From contig CAIRYL010000089.1 of NCBI GenBank assembly GCA_903882825.1, forward strand, positions 1 through 18,982: 18,982 bases of DNA, written 5' to 3'. Origin of the DNA: an uncultured Candidatus Peregrinibacteria bacterium. GTDB taxonomy: Bacteria; Patescibacteriota; Gracilibacteria; CAIRYL01. Below the pieces are notes generated by a model. That model worked only from the letters and a program-made list of their open reading frames with translations. It was not told the DNA's origin and ran no database searches. The position numbers and the translations under genes were made by a program. Of this stretch, positions 7,665 to 14,200 are shown piece after piece. Each line of letters starts with the position of its first letter. Position 1 is the stretch's first letter.

Positions 7665-8210
7665 TTATGAAGTGCGTTGAAAAGGGAAACCATAGGTCTC
7701 TAGAAGTATTTTTGCTTCTGCATCGTTTTGAGCAGTAGTAGAAAGTGTAATTTGAATTCCATAATTTTTCACCACGTCGTCATAATGAATTTCAGGAAAA
7801 ACAGCATACTCTTTTAAACCAAAAGAATAATTTCCATTTCCATCAAAAGAACGAACAGAAAGTCCTGAAAAATCTCGAATACGAGGAGTCGCAACACGAA
7901 TAAATCGCGCTAAAAAATCATACATTTTTTGACCACGAAGCGTTACTGTAACTCCCACAGGCATCCCCTTCCTGAGCTTAAAGTTTGATACTGACATTCT
8001 CGCTTTTTTTACCATCGGTTTTTGTCCAGAAATAGCTTCTATTCCTTTTACAATAGGAGAATGATCTTTTGAACCATGAAGCCAAGATCCCATTCCAACA
8101 TTTAAAACAATTTTAGTAAGACGAGGGAGAGAAAGAATATTTTCTCGTCCAATCGCCTTTTGAAGTGTTGCCATTTCTGCCGATACTGGGGATAATTTTT
8201 TTTTCGCCAT
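7665..8210 (-). CDS. rplE: 50S ribosomal protein L5
   Basis: L5 binds 5S rRNA in the central protuberance and contacts P-site tRNA. The start ATG at 8210 (MAKKKLSPVS) lies one base after the rplX stop, so the two are probably translationally coupled. A longer reading inside rplX was rejected. The 181 residues contain the family blocks LPRLTKIVLNVGMG, ISGQKPMVKKARMSVSNFKLR and the C-terminal EYAVFPEIHYDDV. A short AGG just before the ATG is the closest thing to a Shine-Dalgarno in this operon. Confidence 0.97.
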   Translation of the reverse strand: MAKKKLSPVSAEMATLQKAIGRENILSLPRLTKIVLNVGMGSWLHGSKDHSPIVKGIEAISGQKPMVKKARMSVSNFKLRKGMPVGVTVTLRGQKMYDFLARFIRVATPRIRDFSGLSVRSFDGNGNYSFGLKEYAVFPEIHYDDVVKNYGIQITLSTTAQNDAEAKILLETYGFPFQRTS

Positions 8211-8211
8211 C

Positions 8212-8538
8212 CTATGACTTTGTAAAAGTATTCGTAATAACTGATCCTGTTTTTTTCGCCACACGTTGTTTTTTCCCATTTGAAGAGATGAGATATCCCA
8301 CTCGTGTTGGCATTTTTGAAGAAGGATCAAGAAGCATCACATTAGAGACATCAAGAGGTGCTTCATATTGAAGCCGTTCTCCTGCAGATTCTCGTGTTTT
8401 TTTGCGATGTTTCGTAATAATATTCACTTGTTTTACTACTACTCTCAATTTTTTAGGAATAACACGGAGAACTTCCCCCTTTTTTCCCTTATCTTTGCCG
8501 GTAATAACTACGACGGTGTCGCCTTTTTGAATTTTCAT
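8212..8538 (-). CDS. rplX: 50S ribosomal protein L24
   Basis: L24 is one of the first proteins to bind 23S rRNA and starts large-subunit assembly. The start ATG at 8538 (MKIQKGDTVVVITGKDKGK) gives the KOW motif right at the N-terminus, as expected; the longer reading overlaps rplN. The product has 108 residues, a normal length. The stop is TAG. The gap to rplN is 7 bases. Confidence 0.97.
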   Translation of the reverse strand: MKIQKGDTVVVITGKDKGKKGEVLRVIPKKLRVVVKQVNIITKHRKKTRESAGERLQYEAPLDVSNVMLLDPSSKMPTRVGYLISSNGKKQRVAKKTGSVITNTFTKS

Positions 8539-8545
8539 GAGAGAG

Positions 8546-8914
8546 TTACAAAACTTCTGGAGCTTGAGAAATAATTTTTTGATATCCTTTCGCTCGAATT
8601 TCTCGAGCCACAGGTCCAAATACACGTGTTCCCCTTGGTTGACCTTCTGCATTTACAATAACCACTGCATTATCATCAAATCGAAGGAATGATCCATCTT
8701 TACGACGAATCGTTCTTACCTGCCGTACCACCACGGCCTTCTGTACACTTTTTCGTTTTACTACACCTTTTGGAGCGGCTTTCTTTACCGCTACTACGAT
8801 AATATCTCCCACATACGCATATCGACGTTTTGATCCACCGAGAACTTTAATACACATAGCCTCTTTCGCACCTGTATTATCTGCCACCGTCAAATTCGTT
8901 TGTACTTGAATCAT
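8546..8914 (-). CDS. rplN: 50S ribosomal protein L14
   Basis: L14 sits at the subunit interface and makes intersubunit bridges. The 122-residue product has the expected length and signature: MIQVQTNLTVADNTGAKE at the start, KVLGGSKRRYAYVGDII, and the end GPVAREIRAKGYQKIISQAPEVL-like block. Its ATG overlaps the TGA of rpsQ by 4 bases, so translation is probably coupled. Confidence 0.98.
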   Translation of the reverse strand: MIQVQTNLTVADNTGAKEAMCIKVLGGSKRRYAYVGDIIVVAVKKAAPKGVVKRKSVQKAVVVRQVRTIRRKDGSFLRFDDNAVVIVNAEGQPRGTRVFGPVAREIRAKGYQKIISQAPEVL

Positions 8915-9159
8915 ACTGCTGAAGAGGTAATATTATCATTTTCTACCACTATCCAATGTTTTGTTTTTGAAAGTGGACGAGATTCTTGAATACATACTGA
9001 ATCACCTTCTTTGAGAAGATTTTTTTCATCATGAGCAGTATACTTTTTCGATGTTCGAAATGGTTTTTTATACACTGGATGTGTTTTGTAATCATGCACC
9101 GTTACAACAATAGTTTTATCCATTTTTGCCGATGTAACAATTCCGGTCTTGGTTCTCAT
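8911..9159 (-). CDS. rpsQ: 30S ribosomal protein S17
   Basis: S17 is a primary 16S rRNA-binding protein with an OB fold. The 82 residues carry the family pattern GIVTSAKMDKTIVVTV near the N-terminus, then KYTAHDEKN and the RPLSKTKHWIVV block. It overlaps rpmC upstream and rplN downstream by 4 bases each (ATGA), indicating coupled translation. Confidence 0.97.
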   Translation of the reverse strand: MRTKTGIVTSAKMDKTIVVTVHDYKTHPVYKKPFRTSKKYTAHDEKNLLKEGDSVCIQESRPLSKTKHWIVVENDNITSSAV

Positions 9160-9368
9160 AAAGGATAAACTGAAAGTTTTTTAGATTGGATAGCCGTGAG
9201 GATTTGAGCGATATATTTTTTCTGCTTTGGATACTTAGAGGTATCTTTTTGTTGACCAACAGCAATCCCCATTCGTATTTTTACTAAACTTCGACGCGCA
9301 TCGTCGAGCTTCTTTTCAAGGTCTCCTAAAGAGAGTGCCAACAACTGTAAAAAAATATCTGTTTTCAT
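9156..9368 (-). CDS. rpmC: 50S ribosomal protein L29
   Basis: L29 lies next to the nascent-peptide exit and helps bind SRP and trigger factor. The 70-residue protein is two helices, with the weak but recognisable pattern LGDLEKKLDDARRSLVKIRMGIAVGQ, then a basic segment and IAQILTAI. Position between L16 and S17 confirms the call. It ends in TGA (9156-9158), overlapping the ATG of rpsQ. Confidence 0.93.
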   Translation of the reverse strand: MKTDIFLQLLALSLGDLEKKLDDARRSLVKIRMGIAVGQQKDTSKYPKQKKYIAQILTAIQSKKLSVYPL

Positions 9369-9784
9369 AATGCGTGTTTTACAACAAAACGAGTTTTAAT
9401 TCCGAGTTTATGCCCAGCAAGGCGTAATGCTTCACGAGCAGATTCTTCTGGGATTCCTTCAATTTCAAAAAGAATTGTTCCTGGATACACAGAAGCCACA
9501 TAGAGTTCCACAGAACCTTTTCCAGATCCCATGGGCACCTCTGCTGCCTTTTGTGTTACAGGCTTATGAGGAAAAATACGAATCCATGTTTTTCCTCCTC
9601 TTTTCATAGAGCGAGAAATAGCTCTTCTGGCTGCCTCAATTTGTCGAGCACTGAGCTCCCCTGCAGTTTCTGCTTTTAAAGCAAAAGCACCAAAGGAAAT
9701 TCTACTTCCTACTTGAGCAGTTCCCGCAAGACCTCCTCGACCTCTGTGCCATTTGCGCCGCTTTGTTTTTTTAGGGACAAGCAT
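9365..9784 (-). CDS. rplP: 50S ribosomal protein L16, first gene of the ribosomal operon
   Basis: L16 organises the A-site finger region and binds the tRNA elbow. The 139-residue product starts MLVPKKTKRRKWHRGRGG and contains FGAFALKA, GKTWIRIFPHKPVT and MGSGKGSVELYVASV, all family blocks. In most bacteria rpsC lies directly upstream. Here the gene is preceded by a promoter and a divergent ATPase gene, so the S10 part of the cluster is elsewhere. A T-run directly precedes the ATG. It overlaps rpmC by 4 bases. Confidence 0.97.
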   Translation of the reverse strand: MLVPKKTKRRKWHRGRGGLAGTAQVGSRISFGAFALKAETAGELSARQIEAARRAISRSMKRGGKTWIRIFPHKPVTQKAAEVPMGSGKGSVELYVASVYPGTILFEIEGIPEESAREALRLAGHKLGIKTRFVVKHAL

Positions 9785-9844
9785 AAAAAAAGAAATGCAT
9801 CCAAACTAAAGTAATACTTCGTTCAGTAAGAAAAAAGCCGACGT

Positions 9845-9873
9845 ATGTTCACAAAAAGGAATGAATGTGTCAA
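9845..9873 (-). promoter_or_regulatory. Promoter of the L16-S5 ribosomal operon
   Basis: On the minus strand a consensus -35, TTGACA (9868-9873), is followed by a 17-base spacer and a TGTGAACAT extended -10 (hexamer GAACAT at 9845-9850). The predicted start near 9838 gives a leader of about 54 bases to the rplP ATG at 9784. The -35 is perfect and the -10 is poor apart from the TG extension. No obvious ribosomal-protein autoregulatory fold is visible in the leader. Confidence 0.55.
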
Positions 9874-9988
9874 GAACTTTCTTTTAAAAAAATAAATAAA
9901 AGCGGTAATTCTCTCCTAAAAACTCGACAAAATCGCTTTTTTCATATACAATAAGAAGAAAACATAAGAGAAAGTGTTCTGTAAAATA

Positions 9989-10018
9989 TTGTATGTTCCT
10001 CACTTTTTCTTGTATTAT
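9989..10018 (+). promoter_or_regulatory. Candidate promoter for the VirD4/TraG-like ATPase
   Basis: The -35 is TTGTAT (9989-9994), the spacer is 18 bases, and the -10 is TATTAT (10013-10018). The start would fall near 10025, right where the in-frame stop upstream of the gene lies. That would allow translation to begin upstream of the ATG at 10106. Confidence 0.45.
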
Positions 10019-10105
10019 ACTTTTTGATTCTTTCTCTCTTTTCCTATCGAATTTTCTCCATTTGATATTGGCAACTTTTCATGGGTAGATATTACCTTTT
10101 GGGGG

Positions 10106-12592
10106 ATGGTGTTGGTCGTCTTGTATTTTGTTATTCTGCAAATTTTTTGGCTTTGGTACGACTATAAACGAGCAGAAAAAATTGTATTTTTGCAGGTAAA
10201 AATTCCAAAACAAGATTCAAAAGAAGATCGAGAAAACGTGGGAGAAGAATATGGATCTTCCAAAGATTTTATTAAAATTGCGAGTGCGATGAACCAACTC
10301 TATTCTTCGTTTTTTGCGTTGTATTCTTCTAAAAAAATAAACCAATTTTTTTTAGGACAAGATTTTTTTGTATGTGAATATTATGTACAAAAAGGTCACA
10401 TCGAGTTTTTAATTGGAGTGCCAAAAAATGCAATCGAAATTATAGAAAAACAAATTGGGTCATTTTATCCGAACGCGGTAATAGATATTATTCCTCGCCC
10501 CCTTATTGTACAAAAAGGACAATTTTATTCCGGAGGACATATCCATTTATCAAATAGTTATATTTTCCCAATTCGCCCCATGCAAAAAATGGAGGCAGAT
10601 CCTATTAATAATTTTACAAATGTTCTCTCAAAAATTGACGTTGATGACCGTGTGGGGATTCAATTTCTTCTTCGTCCTGACAAGGGAGAATGGCATAAAA
10701 AAGGCGCAAAAAGGGCAGAAGAGATGTCAAAAGAAAAGGAAAAAAACACTGGATTCTTTCTCTTTTGGCCATTTCTTCTCTTGGGAAAAATTTTTCGTAT
10801 TCTTTTTCAAGGAACCGGAAAAGAAGATTTTTCTGGAAAAAATAATGAACCACCTGGTGGAGGACAAAGTACACCTATGATGCAAGAGCGTATTAAAGCG
10901 GTAGAAGAAAAAACTACTAAACAAGGATTTGATACCGTTATTCGAGTGTTAACTGCCTCAAAAACACAAGAACAAGCAGACGCGTATTGGACATTTGCCA
11001 AAGCAGCATTTGAACAATATACCGCTCCAGATATGAATAGTTTTACAAAATCTCATACGTATTCAAAAAAATGGGTAAAAGAAGAATACGAAGCGCGACG
11101 ATTTTCTCGTCCATTTTGGTATTGGACATGGAGATTTATATTTGATGTACATGAATGGCAACAAGTGTTATCAACCGAAGAAATGTCATCCCTCTTCCAT
11201 TTCCCCAGTATTCGATATAATCCTTCCCCTGCTATTGAATGGCAAGAATTTAAACTCACTGCTCCCCCCGTAAATATGCCAAAAGAGGGTTTATTACTCG
11301 GAGTAAATGAATATCGAAATGTCACCACGGAGGTACGAATTTTACCAGATGACCGAATGAGACATTTTTATCTCATTGGAAAATCTGGAACTGGAAAATC
11401 TACTATTTTAGACCAGATGATTAAACAAGATCTGAGGAATGGAAAAGGTTTATGTTTAGTAGATCCCCATGGAGATTTAGTAGAAGCCGCCCTTTTATAT
11501 ATTCCTCGAGAACGTGCAGAAGATATTATTATATTTGAACCAGGAGATTTGGAACGCCCAATGGGACTCAATATTTTAGAAGCTGAAACAGAAGATCAAC
11601 GAGAATTTATGGCACAGGAAGCCCTGGCAATTTTTATTAAATTGTATGGAGAAGAAATTATGGGACCACGTTTACAAAATTATTTTCGAAATGCAGCCCT
11701 CACGCTTATGGCAGATGAAGAAGATCCTGCAACACTCATTGATATTATGAGACTTTTTACAGATGAAGATTACCAAAAAACAAAAGTCGCAAAAGTAGTA
11801 AATCCATCTGTAAAAGCCTTTTGGACACAAGAATATGCAAAATCTGGACAACGGGAAAAAGAGGAAATTATTCCATATTTTGCTGCAAAATTTGGACCAT
11901 TTGTAACCAACAGACAAATTAGAAATATTATTGGACAACCAAAATCTGGGTTTGATTTCCGAAAAGTCATGGATGAGGGGAAAATTTTGCTCGTAAACCT
12001 TTCAAAGGGAAAACTTGGAGATTTAAATGCAAAACTGTTAGGAATGATTATTGTATCAAAAATTCAAATGGCAGCAATGAGCCGTGCAAATATTCCTGAA
12101 AATGAGCGAAAAGATTTTTTCCTGTATGTAGATGAGTTTCAAAATTTCGTAACCGAAAGTTTTGCATCTATCCTTTCAGAAGCCAGAAAATACCGATTAG
12201 GACTGATTATTGCTCACCAATATATTTCCCAAATTACCAAAATGGACGGAGGAGGAAAAGGAAGCCACGAAGATACTACTATTCGAGATGCAGTTTTTGG
12301 AAATGTGGGCTCTATGATGTGCTTTAAAATTGGTGCACAAGATGCCGAAACGATGGCAAAAGAATTTGCTCCTGCGTTTACCGAACAAGATTTGGTAAAT
12401 ATTGCCAATTATCATGCCTATATTAAACTGAATATTAAAAATACCACTTCGAGAGGATTTGTGATGAAAACCATTTATGATAAAACCGGTGCCGATAAAG
12501 AAGCGGCAGAAGCGTTTAAACAACTTTCACGCTTAAAATATGCCCGTGACAGAGCATTTGTAGAACGAGAAATTAAAAGAAGATTGTTATAA
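10106..12592 (+). CDS. VirD4/TraG-like coupling ATPase (FtsK/HerA superfamily), membrane-anchored
   Basis: Coupling ATPases of this group hand DNA or protein substrates to a type IV secretion channel. From the ATG the product has 828 residues. It contains an N-terminal membrane helix (1-17, LVVLYFVILQIFWLW), a long N-domain (20-390) with a hydrophobic patch at about 216-233, and Walker A GKSGTGKS (425-432). DPHGDLVE (453-460), Walker B FFLYVDEFQN (671-680) and an AHQYISQI motif (703-710) with the conserved Gln follow. The DPHGD and YVDEFQN pair is typical of this branch of TraG/VirD4-like proteins. The in-frame region upstream stays open from 10028 and reads as plausible protein (PFDIGNFSWVDITFWG before the Met), so the true start may be a non-ATG codon there. 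It faces away from the ribosomal operon, which separates it from the VirB4-like gene by about 5 kb. The family is firm; the substrate is unknown. Confidence 0.88.
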   Translation: MVLVVLYFVILQIFWLWYDYKRAEKIVFLQVKIPKQDSKEDRENVGEEYGSSKDFIKIASAMNQLYSSFFALYSSKKINQFFLGQDFFVCEYYVQKGHIEFLIGVPKNAIEIIEKQIGSFYPNAVIDIIPRPLIVQKGQFYSGGHIHLSNSYIFPIRPMQKMEADPINNFTNVLSKIDVDDRVGIQFLLRPDKGEWHKKGAKRAEEMSKEKEKNTGFFLFWPFLLLGKIFRILFQGTGKEDFSGKNNEPPGGGQSTPMMQERIKAVEEKTTKQGFDTVIRVLTASKTQEQADAYWTFAKAAFEQYTAPDMNSFTKSHTYSKKWVKEEYEARRFSRPFWYWTWRFIFDVHEWQQVLSTEEMSSLFHFPSIRYNPSPAIEWQEFKLTAPPVNMPKEGLLLGVNEYRNVTTEVRILPDDRMRHFYLIGKSGTGKSTILDQMIKQDLRNGKGLCLVDPHGDLVEAALLYIPRERAEDIIIFEPGDLERPMGLNILEAETEDQREFMAQEALAIFIKLYGEEIMGPRLQNYFRNAALTLMADEEDPATLIDIMRLFTDEDYQKTKVAKVVNPSVKAFWTQEYAKSGQREKEEIIPYFAAKFGPFVTNRQIRNIIGQPKSGFDFRKVMDEGKILLVNLSKGKLGDLNAKLLGMIIVSKIQMAAMSRANIPENERKDFFLYVDEFQNFVTESFASILSEARKYRLGLIIAHQYISQITKMDGGGKGSHEDTTIRDAVFGNVGSMMCFKIGAQDAETMAKEFAPAFTEQDLVNIANYHAYIKLNIKNTTSRGFVMKTIYDKTGADKEAAEAFKQLSRLKYARDRAFVEREIKRRLL

Positions 12593-12616
12593 TGTTTGAA
12601 AGCCATAAAAAAAGAT

Positions 12617-12644
12617 TTGACAATATCCATAAAAAAAATAAAAT
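12617..12644 (+). promoter_or_regulatory. Promoter for the TyrA-like gene
   Basis: A consensus -35, TTGACA (12617-12622), a 16-base spacer and TAAAAT (12639-12644) lie in the 73-base gap after the coupling ATPase. The predicted start near 12651 leaves only about 15 bases before the ATG at 12666. The gene is therefore probably expressed separately from the ATPase. Confidence 0.65.
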
Positions 12645-12665
12645 TGCGTCCATTTATTTTTTTTT

Positions 12666-13826
12666 ATGAACGCGAAAAGAAGAGCAGAAACTTTTAATCC
12701 AGAATATGGGATAGTAGATGGGACGGGTGGTATGGGAAAACTTGTTTATGATAATTTACGTTTACCGAATAAATATGGATTAGATATTAAAAAAACAGGT
12801 CCCCATACAAACCCTGCTTTAAGCGGAATTGTAAACTTTCACAATGGGCAACCTGGTGTTCTATTTCCCGCTTTCCCAGAACACGTTGCTCAAGAAGCAC
12901 TTACAATCTATCAGCAAGATAATAAAAGAGCGTTAAAAACGGCAATTGGAATAAAAGGGGTAGGAAAAGCAAATTTATTAACCGTCTTTCTCGATTCTCT
13001 TCAACATTATGCCAGTCAAGTATACTCAGCAATGGCTGGTCCTGTTATTGGAATGCACCAAATGCACGGTCCGAAGGTTCCAAGTTTAGCATCGCAAAAC
13101 GTTATATTAGGTGTAACACCTGCAAAACAAAATCATCATCTTTACGAAGCATCAAAGACATGGCTTATTTCTTTTTTAGAAGAAATGGGATATGATAAAC
13201 AAAATATTGGAGAAATGACAGTAGAAAAACACGATAAACTTATGACAGATGTCCAATTTTTATCACATACTCTGTTTTTAGTGCTCGCAAGTGCGGTAAA
13301 AAAGAAAATGAAGACAGAAAACTATTCTTCAGAAAACATTCCAGAATGGATTCATGAGGCGGTTCTGATGTCACAAAGAATTTTATCAGGAGAAAGTCAT
13401 GTATATAGAAATATTGCAATTCATAATCCTCATAATCCTGAACTATTACAAAAATTGATACAAAAAATGCAATCAATACCCATTAATAGTAATTTCGAAG
13501 AAATGGCAAAATCTCTTTTTACAGAAGGACAAACAGTACTGCAAGAATATCTACAGGAATCCGAAATTTCGGACAATGAAAAAAAATATGGAAAAACCCC
13601 AGTGTCTGGAACAAGAGATGGAATTATTGCAAAGCTTCAAGACCAACAAATATTAATAGCAAGTATGCCTGATACAGAAAATACCGTTATACAAGCCCTT
13701 TGTGATTATGAAAGATCACTAAAGAGTCCCAAGACTTATGACGAGCATTTTGAAGAATTACAAAATTTCTTTCCCGAAAGGAATATAGGAGCATCTAACC
13801 CTATTATTGCAAAATATAGTACATAA
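12666..13826 (+). CDS. Prephenate dehydrogenase (TyrA)-like protein, orphan
   Basis: TyrA enzymes oxidise and decarboxylate prephenate or arogenate with NAD(P) on the way to tyrosine. In this 386-residue protein the N-terminal part has a Gly-rich loop GTGGMG (19-24) and a PAFPEHV segment (68-74) that matches the VPIHVT region of E. coli TyrA. The substrate domain has IGMHQMHGP (128-136), where the family has HPMFGP, then Ser140, Gln144 and a VEKHDKLMTDVQFLSH block (187-201 region) that matches EHDQNMAFIQALRH of E. coli. His131, the catalytic-type His, is kept; Pro and Phe of the motif are replaced by Gln and His. No other aromatic-pathway gene is in the window. It may have a changed substrate or a regulatory role. 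Convergent with the alkyltransferase gene. Family call good, activity uncertain. Confidence 0.72.
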   Translation: MNAKRRAETFNPEYGIVDGTGGMGKLVYDNLRLPNKYGLDIKKTGPHTNPALSGIVNFHNGQPGVLFPAFPEHVAQEALTIYQQDNKRALKTAIGIKGVGKANLLTVFLDSLQHYASQVYSAMAGPVIGMHQMHGPKVPSLASQNVILGVTPAKQNHHLYEASKTWLISFLEEMGYDKQNIGEMTVEKHDKLMTDVQFLSHTLFLVLASAVKKKMKTENYSSENIPEWIHEAVLMSQRILSGESHVYRNIAIHNPHNPELLQKLIQKMQSIPINSNFEEMAKSLFTEGQTVLQEYLQESEISDNEKKYGKTPVSGTRDGIIAKLQDQQILIASMPDTENTVIQALCDYERSLKSPKTYDEHFEELQNFFPERNIGASNPIIAKYST

Positions 13827-13841
13827 AAATTCATAATTTTT
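13825..13841. terminator. Weak A/T hairpin between convergent genes
   Basis: AAAAATT (13825-13831), CAT loop, AATTTTT (13835-13841). The stem is A/T only and overlaps the stop codon of the TyrA-like gene, so it would be a weak terminator. It lies in the 33-base gap between two convergent genes and nothing better is present. Confidence 0.3.
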
Positions 13842-13859
13842 TATGGTGGGATATAACTT

Positions 13860-14189
13860 TTATGGTGTCTTTTTACTTAATTCTCTTTGTATTTTTCCTG
13901 CTTCATTTATTAAAATTCCTTCTAATCGTAATTTTTTTATTTTTTCACAAACTCCACCAAACGCATATTCACCACAAAATCCGTCAGAACGAACCACTCG
14001 ATGACAAGGAATATTTTTCGGATCGGTATTTTTTGACAAAATATGCCCCACTGCCCTATATGCCCGAGGACTTCCCGCAGAAAACGCTATGTCACTATAG
14101 GTACACACCGTACCCCTTGGAATGCGTGAGACCAGCGTATATACACGATCTGCGAAAGAATCTGCAGAAGAAAAAGATGAGGAAGTCAT
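13860..14189 (-). CDS. MGMT/Ogt-type alkyltransferase-family DNA-repair protein, catalytic domain only
   Basis: O6-alkylguanine-DNA alkyltransferases move the alkyl group from DNA to an active-site Cys. The 109-residue product is only the C-terminal catalytic domain. Visible residues are Tyr31 in TVCTYSDIA, Arg45 in YRAVG (the arginine that flips the base), and IPCHRVV (60-66) with the acceptor Cys62, followed by His63-Arg64. Asn54 in the N-x2-P segment and Glu90 in LEG are also visible. Unlike alkyltransferase-like (ATL) proteins, which replace the Cys by Trp or Ala, the Cys is kept, so activity is likely. The usual GGY after the active site is changed to CGEY (72-75), with an extra Cys. It lies 11 bases after cca and is probably co-transcribed. 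Confidence 0.88.
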   Translation of the reverse strand: MTSSSFSSADSFADRVYTLVSRIPRGTVCTYSDIAFSAGSPRAYRAVGHILSKNTDPKNIPCHRVVRSDGFCGEYAFGGVCEKIKKLRLEGILINEAGKIQRELSKKTP

Positions 14190-14200
14190 ACAGAAGATTT

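Larger units (their letters stand above)
9785..10105. other. 321-base divergent intergenic region
   Basis: This stretch separates the minus-strand ribosomal operon from the plus-strand VirD4-like gene. It holds the rplP leader and promoter (9785-9873) and an A/T-rich middle with an imperfect AAAAGCG...CGCTTTTTT inverted pair (9898-9904 and 9934-9942). A candidate plus-strand promoter (9989-10018) follows, then an open in-frame stretch (10028-10105) that may be coding (see the next gene). No tRNA, small RNA or repeat is recognisable. Confidence 0.6.

Noticed and set aside
9898..9942. AAAAGCG...CGCTTTTTT inverted pair in the divergent region
   Set aside because: The stem is 7 bp with a loop of about 30 bases and no gene ends there on the plus strand, so a terminator or structured RNA is not supported.
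10081..10167. Small open frame starting at ATG 10081
   Set aside because: It has 28 codons, is in another frame and overlaps the start of the VirD4-like gene; its composition is not protein-like.
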